Assembly (NCBI GenBank): GCA_021817755.1
Contig: JAKAGC010000339.1
Location: 1-5,407, forward strand
Direction: 5' to 3'
DNA: 5,407 bases
Source of the DNA: Acidobacteriota bacterium
Lineage (GTDB): Bacteria; Acidobacteriota; Aminicenantia; UBA2199
Within the stretch, counting starts at the first letter, position 1. The number at the start of each line of letters is the position of its first letter. The position numbers and the translations under genes are program-made. This document shows positions 1-4,079 of this stretch, piece by piece. Below the pieces are notes generated by a model, which saw only the letters and a list, made by a program, of their open reading frames with translations, was not told the DNA's origin and did not search any database.

Positions 1-468
1 AACGATGATGACATTATAGAAGTTTTTATGCTTCTTAATAAACTCGGCTCCATCTTCTACAAAAGTTTCCACTCGCTTATCGTCAAAACTGTAAGCCAAT
101 TTAGGAAAATGCTTTTTACAAAGACGTATGACATCTCCGTCGATTTCGCAGATATGTGCATTCCGTACTTCGGGATGCTTGATAACTTCTCGCAGGGTAC
201 CGCCGTCTCCGCCACCGATAATCAGTACTCGTTCCGGGTTTGGATGGACACACATTGCAGGATGAACAATCATTTCATGGTAATGAGTTTCATCGAATTC
301 AGTTACCATGATAACATCATCATGTACCAGCATCTTTCCGAAGGATACCGTATCATAGATATCGATCTTCTGGAAAGGAGAGCGAAAAGATTCCAGCAGT
401 TCCTTATATTCCAGTTTTAGGATTCTACCTTTGTTAACTTCCAGTTGTTCTTCGAACCATTTAGACAT
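1..468 (-). CDS. speE: Spermidine synthase, N-terminal 156 residues (cut by left window edge)
   Basis: Putrescine aminopropyltransferase: it moves the aminopropyl group of decarboxylated AdoMet to putrescine, giving spermidine and methylthioadenosine in the cytosol. The visible part holds the N-terminal beta-domain, the substrate segment TEFDETHYHEM (56-66), the nucleotide-binding signature VLIIGGGDGGTLRE (81-94) and the acidic CEID (107-110). It ends at YNVIIV (151-156). In SpeE proteins the next residue is normally the catalytic Asp of a V-D-S-x-[DE]-P motif, so the active-site base lies just outside the window. Full-length family members are about 280 residues. The start at ATG 468 is preceded by AGGAGG (474-479) with a 5-base spacer, the best ribosome site in the window. 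It is the last visible gene of the spe operon, 47 bases after the SpeD paralogue. Met replaces the Gln seen in some family members before T-E, as I recall for Bacillus SpeE too, so this is not a defect. Confidence 0.96.
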   Translation of the reverse strand, partial: MSKWFEEQLEVNKGRILKLEYKELLESFRSPFQKIDIYDTVSFGKMLVHDDVIMVTEFDETHYHEMIVHPAMCVHPNPERVLIIGGGDGGTLREVIKHPEVRNAHICEIDGDVIRLCKKHFPKLAYSFDDKRVETFVEDGAEFIKKHKNFYNVIIV

Positions 469-473
469 ATAGT

Positions 474-479
474 CCTCCT
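474..479 (-). promoter_or_regulatory. Ribosome binding site of speE (AGGAGG)
   Basis: A perfect AGGAGG lies 5 bases before ATG 468. It fixes the speE start and suggests strong independent initiation, in contrast to the coupled start of the preceding gene. Confidence 0.85.
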
Positions 480-512
480 CTTCGATTTACTAAAAATAGT
501 AAAATTGCGAAG
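480..512 (-). repeat. Two-tier hairpin in the SpeD-paralogue/speE gap
   Basis: An inner perfect 7-bp stem TTTACTA/TAGTAAA (486-492 and 497-503) has a 4-base loop. An outer 5-bp stem CTTCG/CGAAG (480-484 and 508-512) surrounds it. The structure fills the gap between the upstream stop codon (516-518) and the speE ribosome site, and its outer arm abuts that site. It is mostly A-T and has no following U-run, so it is not a terminator. A role in mRNA processing, stability or translation of speE is inference. Confidence 0.5.
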
Positions 513-515
513 CGG

Positions 516-926
516 CTATTTTCTCAAAGCGACATTGAGATCAAAATCATGTCCTTTGAAAAAGTTTTTCGCAAACTCGGCGGCAACTTCCGGTTCATAA
601 TATTTACAGCTAAAAATATCGAGATAAACATTATTTGTTTGATTTGCAAAGTGAGCGGAAATGAGAGAGGTCTCGATTAGCTGGGTCATGGAAAATCCAG
701 CAACCCGTTCGTCTTCACCGAAATGAACGACAACGGTTTCACCGAACCGTTTCATTTCGATCAAATCACAGAGTTTAACAACAAATTCTTTAATCGCATC
801 TGCGCTTCGAATAAGTTCTGGGTCACAATCGTGTACGTCGATACTGGAAAGGATACCCCATGCTTGCATCGACTCGAATTCCTGTTTATAATTTCTTGTA
901 TTGGTAGTAATAGTTTCTCTTCTCAT
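516..926 (-). CDS. SpeD-family pyruvoyl decarboxylase paralogue, probably not AdoMet-specific
   Basis: A 136-residue homologue of S-adenosylmethionine decarboxylase. Aligning it with SpeD next door through IDVHDCDPELI (29-39) and YLDIFSC (101-107) keeps all three key positions: processing Ser87 (the future pyruvoyl group), His92 (Ser+5) and catalytic Cys107 (Ser+20). The surroundings differ. The usual E-E-S-H is E-T-S-L (85-88), so processing would cut Thr-Ser. The H-T-W-P-E-Y-G-Y stretch is replaced by HFANQTNN (92-99), removing the Trp and Glu that contact adenosine in Thermotoga SpeD. It also has about 20 extra N-terminal residues and a 4-residue insertion before the processing site. Family knowledge: some SpeD homologues have become pyruvoyl-dependent ornithine or arginine decarboxylases. 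Lying between speD and speE, a putrescine-supplying role fits but is inference; a non-catalytic partner of SpeD is the main alternative. ATG 926 overlaps the speD stop as ATGA and is served by GGAGAGG within the 3' end of speD. Confidence 0.88.
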   Translation of the reverse strand: MRRETITTNTRNYKQEFESMQAWGILSSIDVHDCDPELIRSADAIKEFVVKLCDLIEMKRFGETVVVHFGEDERVAGFSMTQLIETSLISAHFANQTNNVYLDIFSCKYYEPEVAAEFAKNFFKGHDFDLNVALRK

Positions 927-1321
927 TTTGCCTCTCCAGTATTGGGTTTATGCAATAATTTTACGGGCAGGTTCAACATGCCTCGTTTCATTTCCGTTAC
1001 AGACAGATTTTTTGCCTGAAATTCTTCCTTTAATAACTGCAAAGCTGAATAGTAATCAATTTCATCGCCACACGTGAAAATGTCCAGCGCACAATAACCA
1101 TATTCTGGCCATGTATGCACTGAAAAGTGTGACTCCTCTATCACGATGACACCACTGATACCGTGGGGGTTGAATTGATGGATCACTGATTGTACCATCT
1201 TGGCTCCGGATACTTTTACAGCCTTAATCAGTGCTTCCTCAACGCCTCGAGCATTGTTGATCATTTCATGATCACAATCATACAGTTCAATGATTAAATG
1301 ATTACCTAAACTTTGCACCAT
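923..1321 (-). CDS. speD: S-adenosylmethionine decarboxylase proenzyme (class 1B, pyruvoyl)
   Basis: Decarboxylates AdoMet to the aminopropyl donor used by SpeE. At 132 residues it has the usual length of the short bacterial/archaeal class, which self-cleaves into a small beta chain and a pyruvoyl-bearing alpha chain. The signature I-E-E-S-H-F-S-V-H-T-W-P-E-Y-G-Y begins at residue 61. Cleavage is expected between Glu63 and Ser64. His69 (processing) and Cys84 in LDIFTCGD (catalysis) are present, as are Phe50, Trp71 and Glu73, which match the adenosine-binding residues of the Thermotoga enzyme. All features of an active enzyme are there. ATG 1321 is the first start after an in-frame TAG (1337-1339). 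Its ribosome site is poor: GGAGG (1340-1344) is 18 bases away and TAGGA (1335-1339) is 13 bases away, so initiation may be weak or depend on upstream translation. It overlaps the downstream paralogue by 4 bases. Confidence 0.97.
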   Translation of the reverse strand: MVQSLGNHLIIELYDCDHEMINNARGVEEALIKAVKVSGAKMVQSVIHQFNPHGISGVIVIEESHFSVHTWPEYGYCALDIFTCGDEIDYYSALQLLKEEFQAKNLSVTEMKRGMLNLPVKLLHKPNTGEAK

Positions 1322-1389
1322 TTTCTTGGATATTTCCTACCTCCGTCTTTGTTAAAGTCATTCATGTTTATCACCATATTCCTATTTTT

Positions 1390-1674
1390 CTAATCTTTAT
1401 CCCAGTCCATATTGGACCACATATCACGACGCGCTTCAGTTCTTTCATCATCAAGGTCGTCTTCCTCTTCTTCCTCATAACTGATATCGTCGTCTTCATA
1501 TAATTCGTCGTCTTCATCCATATCATCCATGTCGAGATCCGAGTCGAAATCCTGGTACATATTGTCGTCAATATCATCATCTATATCGAGATCGTCGTCA
1601 GATGAATAATCGTCCGCATCATAATCATCATTAAAATCATCGTCTTCAGTATCTGCAACGTATTTTTTTGGCAT
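1390..1674 (-). CDS. Extremely acidic small protein (94 aa, 52% Asp+Glu), function unknown
   Basis: I do not recognise a family. By count the protein has 38 Asp and 11 Glu among 94 residues and only 6 Lys/Arg, an estimated net charge near -43. After a short basic start (MPKKYVADTE) comes an Asp-rich tract (11-63) interrupted at intervals by Tyr, Phe, Met, Leu or Ile, then a Glu/Asp stretch (64-77) and a more ordinary tail with two Trp (RRDMWSNMDWDKD). It has no signal peptide, membrane segment or Cys and is probably disordered. ATG 1674 has AGAGAGG (1681-1687) 6 bases upstream, and that site lies inside the last codons of the preceding small ORF, implying coupled translation. It precedes speD by 68 bases in the same direction. 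The context suggests a link with polyamines, for instance electrostatic binding of spermidine or putrescine; this is inference. Generic alternatives are a DNA-mimic or a metal-binding protein. Confidence 0.85.
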   Translation of the reverse strand: MPKKYVADTEDDDFNDDYDADDYSSDDDLDIDDDIDDNMYQDFDSDLDMDDMDEDDELYEDDDISYEEEEEDDLDDERTEARRDMWSNMDWDKD

Positions 1675-1677
1675 GGT

Positions 1678-1815
1678 TCACCTCTCTATAAAATAATTTT
1701 TTAACGATTTGGTTCTAATTTGACAGGGATCTACGCTATACTCGGGACACTCTTCCCCGTTAAAGCCAGGCCAACAGAGTATAACGTTTTTAGGTGCATA
1801 AAGCGTCCTTGTCAT
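1678..1815 (-). CDS. 45-residue three-cysteine small protein or leader peptide, first ORF of the spe operon
   Basis: An ATG-to-TGA reading frame of 45 codons lies downstream of the operon promoter. I do not recognise a family, but the composition looks protein-like. MTRTLYAPKNVILC is followed by WPGFNGEECPEYSVDPC, with Cys at 14, 23 and 31, and then a basic tail (IRTKSLKNYFIER). The three Cys with Trp, Pro and Gly suggest a small metal-binding or disulfide-stabilised fold, which is inference. A GAGGA (1826-1830) lies 10 bases before ATG 1815 and a second GAGGA abuts the ATG. The stop TGA (1678-1680) falls 3 bases before the start of the acidic protein, and the final GAG-AGG codons form that gene's ribosome site, a typical coupled arrangement. 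An in-frame TGA ten codons upstream rules out a longer ATG version. It could instead be a regulatory leader ORF. The main doubt is the short length. Confidence 0.6.
   Translation of the reverse strand: MTRTLYAPKNVILCWPGFNGEECPEYSVDPCQIRTKSLKNYFIER
1733..1787 (-). repeat. 11-bp inverted repeat inside the first spe-operon ORF
   Basis: ACGCTATACTC (1733-1743) and GAGTATAACGT (1777-1787) are inverted copies. In minus-strand RNA all 11 positions pair (one G-U), while plus-strand RNA would have a C-A mismatch. A second pair, TGACAGGGA (1721-1729) with TCCTTGTCA (1806-1814), could form an outer stem but carries an A-C mismatch in minus-strand RNA. The repeat lies within the 45-codon ORF, so ribosomes translating it would open the stem. 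An attenuation or leader role is possible, but chance pairing is not excluded. Confidence 0.35.
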
Positions 1816-1912
1816 TCCTCGTAAATCCTCGCGTTTTACAACTCACGTAAGTATTTAATTTTTTATTGCTATCGCTTTTATTTTTTTTCCTATTTTTGAT
1901 ACGCGGTAGATA

Positions 1913-1941
1913 TTTATAATATTAACCGGACTAAAAGTCAA
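1913..1941 (-). promoter_or_regulatory. Promoter of the spe operon (TTGACT-N17-TATAAA)
   Basis: On the minus strand TTGACT (1936-1941) is followed after exactly 17 bases by TATAAA (1913-1918), a near-consensus housekeeping sigma-factor promoter. Transcription would start near 1906, leaving about 90 untranslated bases before the 45-codon ORF. The string TTGACTTTTAG is identical to that at the purF promoter. An A8 tract (1953-1960) upstream of the -35 box could act as an UP element. Confidence 0.75.
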
Positions 1942-2005
1942 AGGTTTTGCCTAAAAAAAATGCAAAGAAACTTATTTTTTTTTGATGAAAAAATATTTTC
2001 GTCTC

Positions 2006-2034
2006 TTGACTTTCCGTCCGCGTAATTATATCAT
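2006..2034 (+). promoter_or_regulatory. Promoter of the two-domain protein/pilT block (TTGACT-N17-TATCAT)
   Basis: TTGACT (2006-2011) and TATCAT (2029-2034) are separated by exactly 17 bases. Just upstream, AAAAATATTTT (1989-1999) matches the AAAWWTWTTTT core of an UP element, though slightly closer to the -35 box than usual. Transcription would start near 2041, placing AGAGG (2041-2045) at the 5' end of the message and ATG 2057 as the first start. This argues against translation starting at ATG 1985 or TTG 1982. Confidence 0.65.
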
Positions 2035-2056
2035 AACTCCAGAGGCAAAGCAACCC

Positions 2057-2518
2057 ATGGAAGCAATTGATTACAAAATTCCAAAGATTGAAGTAAAAGT
2101 AGAAATCGCAATTGATAATGGAACCGGATTTGAACTCGATGAATATGCTGTTTATCTCAATAAATTTTCCAGATACCGAAAAGGTGAAGAAACGATATTC
2201 GAATTCCTCAACCGACGAAATGAATTTATTCCTATTCATCACATAAAATCAGACCGTTTTTCACTTGTTAATATTGATCGCGTTGCTTATATCAGGGAAA
2301 AAGAGAAATTTCCCGCCCATTATGAAATGAAAATAGACATTCAGCTAAAATATAATAAGCATATCGAAGTGGATCATATCAATCCATTACCGGGTTCTCA
2401 ATCAAGGGTGCAGGATTACATTAACCAGGATCCCCCATTCTTATTATTCTACAAAAATGAACAGAAAATCTTCATCAATAAATCTGTAATTATAAAAATC
2501 AGCGAGCAAATAGTATGA
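2057..2518 (+). CDS. Protein of two tandem beta-rich domains, co-operonic with pilT; function unknown
   Basis: A soluble 153-residue protein without signal peptide, membrane segment or Cys. It is built from two copies of one pattern: residues 12-81 and 90-150 each start with alternating hydrophobic strands (IEVKVEIAI; YEMKIDIQL), continue with a short-helix segment ending F-L-N or Y-I-N, and then hold two strands (EFIPIHH...FSLVNIDRVAYI; PFLLFYK...KIFINKSVIIKI). The pattern recalls small uncharacterised domains of the DUF6812 kind, a resemblance from memory only. Its stop overlaps the pilT start by 4 bases (ATGA, 2515-2518), so the two are translated together and a pilus-retraction accessory or regulatory role is the natural inference. 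The start is uncertain. The frame stays open back to ATG 1985 and TTG 1982 (177 or 178 residues), but those lack a ribosome site and read across a good promoter, whereas ATG 2057 follows AGAGG by 11 bases. Confidence 0.82.
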   Translation: MEAIDYKIPKIEVKVEIAIDNGTGFELDEYAVYLNKFSRYRKGEETIFEFLNRRNEFIPIHHIKSDRFSLVNIDRVAYIREKEKFPAHYEMKIDIQLKYNKHIEVDHINPLPGSQSRVQDYINQDPPFLLFYKNEQKIFINKSVIIKISEQIV

Positions 2519-4002
2519 GCAGCAATATCGAACGATTACTTGATCAATTGATCAGCCAAAAAGGGGAAATGCTTGTAATCGGAACTCTTGAACCCATTTA
2601 CATCTTAAAAGCCGGGAAAAAGGTTCCTGTAATGAATCGTCCAGTATCTGAAAGAGAATTGGGATTCATCGATGCAGAGCATAACAATTTATTTTCAGAT
2701 CAAACCGAATTTTTGTATAAGAATTCACACATTCGCTTAAATAAAATGGATCGAATACGTGAATTTATTATCGATGACGGACCTGTTTCAAAATTATCTG
2801 AAAATAACCACATTAGTCAAATCATCCATGAAACAGATGATACTATTCCTACCGAACCACCTCTATCTCATTCTGAAATACATCCGAAAAATATTTCAAC
2901 TCAATCTAAGACAGGAAACGATTTTCCTGACATCGATACTTTATTGAGATTACTGGTAGAAAAAAAAGCATCGGATCTTCACCTTTCCTCCAACAACAAA
3001 CCGGCTATGCGAATCGATGGAGATATGGTTATATTGGATGAATTCCCTACTGTCGCTTCTGACCAGTTATGGGAAATAATAAAACCCATTGCACCCACTA
3101 GAAATATAACAGAATTCCAGGAAACCAATGATACCGATTTCGCTTATACCATTCCGGAATTGGCTCGGTTCAGAAGCAATTTTTTCCGAGACCTTCACGG
3201 GGTTGGAGCTGTATTTCGAGTGATTCCCTCAAAAATACTAACTGTAGATGACTTGAAAATACCACCTGCAGTTGTAAAATTATGCGATATTCCCAAAGGA
3301 CTGATACTGGTAACAGGGCCTACAGGAAGCGGTAAATCTACGACTCTTTCCGCTCTTATCAACTATATTAACGATAGCCAGAAAAAACATATTATTACCA
3401 TAGAAGACCCGGTTGAGTTCGTTCACCCCAATCAAAGATCCTTAGTAAACCAACGAGAAGTGAGTACTCATACACAATCTTTCAAGCGTGCATTACGTGC
3501 CGCTTTAAGAGAAGATCCTGACATCATCCTGGTTGGAGAAATGAGAGACCTTGAAACCATTGCAATTGCTATTGAAATGGCTGTAACCGGGCATCTCGTT
3601 TTCGGAACCCTTCACACTTCGACGGCCATCGGAACCGTTGATCGTATTATCGATCAATTCCCATCTTCTCAACAGCAACAAATTCGCTCCATGCTGGCAG
3701 ATGCCTTGATCGGTGTTGTTGCTCAAACACTATTAAAACGCAAGACAGGGGGACGCGTTGCTGCTTATGAGATACTTATTATGACCCCTGCAATTTCAAA
3801 CCTCATCAGAGAAGCCAAAACCTACCAGATTGGAACACTCATGCAAACAGGAAAGGCGTTGGGCATGCAAATGATTAACTCCCATCTTCTCGAATTAACG
3901 GAAAAAGGAATCGTCGACTCAGATGAAGCCATTTCGAAAGCTGTGGATAAAGACCATTTAAAATCTCTATTTAAAGGTAAGAACATATCATTTTCATCAT
4001 AA
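2515..4002 (+). CDS. pilT: PilT-family type IV pilus retraction ATPase with an extra N-terminal domain
   Basis: Hexameric cytoplasmic motor of the secretion-ATPase superfamily that depolymerises type IV pili in twitching, adhesion and DNA uptake. The PilT core spans about 138-485: PAS-like N2 domain with the family motif ASDLHLS (152-158), Walker A GPTGSGKS (268-275), Asp box ITIEDPVEF (294-302), Walker B LREDPDIILVGEMRD (331-345), His box TGHLVFGTLHTS (358-369) and the retraction-ATPase signature AISNLIRE (426-433, usually AIRNLIRE). No PilB-type tetra-Cys zinc motif is seen, which favours PilT over an extension motor. At 495 residues it is about 150 longer than usual. Residues 6-50 resemble a degenerate copy of the N2 domain that has lost the DLH motif, followed by a Ser/Thr/Pro/His-rich linker (about 90-136). 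The ATG overlaps the upstream gene and lacks a clear ribosome site of its own, so translation is probably coupled. PilU-like or PilT2 paralogues are alternatives. Confidence 0.94.
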   Translation: MSSNIERLLDQLISQKGEMLVIGTLEPIYILKAGKKVPVMNRPVSERELGFIDAEHNNLFSDQTEFLYKNSHIRLNKMDRIREFIIDDGPVSKLSENNHISQIIHETDDTIPTEPPLSHSEIHPKNISTQSKTGNDFPDIDTLLRLLVEKKASDLHLSSNNKPAMRIDGDMVILDEFPTVASDQLWEIIKPIAPTRNITEFQETNDTDFAYTIPELARFRSNFFRDLHGVGAVFRVIPSKILTVDDLKIPPAVVKLCDIPKGLILVTGPTGSGKSTTLSALINYINDSQKKHIITIEDPVEFVHPNQRSLVNQREVSTHTQSFKRALRAALREDPDIILVGEMRDLETIAIAIEMAVTGHLVFGTLHTSTAIGTVDRIIDQFPSSQQQQIRSMLADALIGVVAQTLLKRKTGGRVAAYEILIMTPAISNLIREAKTYQIGTLMQTGKALGMQMINSHLLELTEKGIVDSDEAISKAVDKDHLKSLFKGKNISFSS

Positions 4003-4017
4003 CGAAAAAAATTAAAC

Positions 4018-4046
4018 TTGACTTTTAGCGCATTTCACGTTATAAA
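4018..4046 (+). promoter_or_regulatory. purF promoter (TTGACT-N17-TATAAA)
   Basis: TTGACT (4018-4023) and TATAAA (4041-4046) with a 17-base spacer lie in the 77-base gap after pilT. The predicted start near 4053 leaves a leader of about 27 bases, too short for a riboswitch. No terminator hairpin separates pilT from purF, so some readthrough is likely. The string TTGACTTTTAG is shared with the spe promoter. Confidence 0.75.
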
Positions 4047-4061
4047 GTATCTTGAAAATAT

Positions 4062-4070
4062 AAAGGTGGA
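4062..4070 (+). promoter_or_regulatory. Ribosome binding site of purF (AAAGGTGGA)
   Basis: AAAGGTGGA ends 9 bases before ATG 4080. It supports this start, which also places the required catalytic Cys at codon 2. Confidence 0.75.
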
Positions 4071-4079
4071 TAAAACAAA

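Larger units (their letters stand above)
1816..2056. other. Divergent intergenic region between the spe operon and the pilT block
   Basis: About 240 bases hold two back-to-back promoters whose -35 boxes are separated by 64 bases. Between them lie an A8 tract (1953-1960) and a T9 tract (1975-1983), which form an AT-only inverted repeat (AAAAAAAAT / ATTTTTTTT, 12-base loop). The spe leader side (1816-1906) has a weak stem GTAAA/TTTAC (1821-1825, 1835-1839) and a near-palindrome ACTCACGTAAGT (1841-1852). A perfect TATAAT (1915-1920) is also present on the plus strand but has no -35 box at a usable distance. No recognised riboswitch or RNA gene was seen. Confidence 0.6.

Noticed and set aside
28..420. 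130-codon plus-strand frame opposite speE
   Set aside because: The minus strand encodes a clear spermidine synthase here; the plus frame is its complement and resembles no protein family.
1371..1580. Thr/Met/Ile-rich minus-strand frame inside the acidic gene
   Set aside because: Out-of-frame reading of GAT/GAC/GAA repeats. The acidic frame has the ribosome site and operon junctions.
1720..1742. Plus-strand TTGACA (1720-1725) with TATACT (1737-1742) as a promoter
   Set aside because: The spacer is only 11 bases, and no plus-strand gene or RNA follows. The TATACT belongs to the inverted repeat.
1733..1791. Plus-strand intrinsic terminator: stem followed by TTTTT
   Set aside because: The loop is 33 bases, the stem has a C-A mismatch in this strand, and no plus-strand gene ends upstream; the region is better read as a minus-strand ORF.
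1841..1852. Near-palindrome ACTCACGTAAGT as an operator
   Set aside because: Only 10 of 12 positions are symmetric, it lies about 55 bases downstream of the predicted start, and there is no second copy; chance is likely.
1675..1906. Riboswitch, 6S RNA or RNase P RNA in the spe leader
   Set aside because: I looked for SAM, guanidine and preQ1 riboswitch cores and for 6S, RNase P and tmRNA signatures from memory and recognised none. An ORF explains most of the stretch.
1931..2242. 103-codon minus-strand frame crossing the divergent promoter region
   Set aside because: Low-complexity Phe/Ile-rich translation of AT-rich DNA opposite the two-domain protein; it spans both promoters and has no ribosome site.
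4003..4017. Terminator after pilT
   Set aside because: Only an A-run is present, with no hairpin and no T-run; the gap is occupied by the purF promoter.
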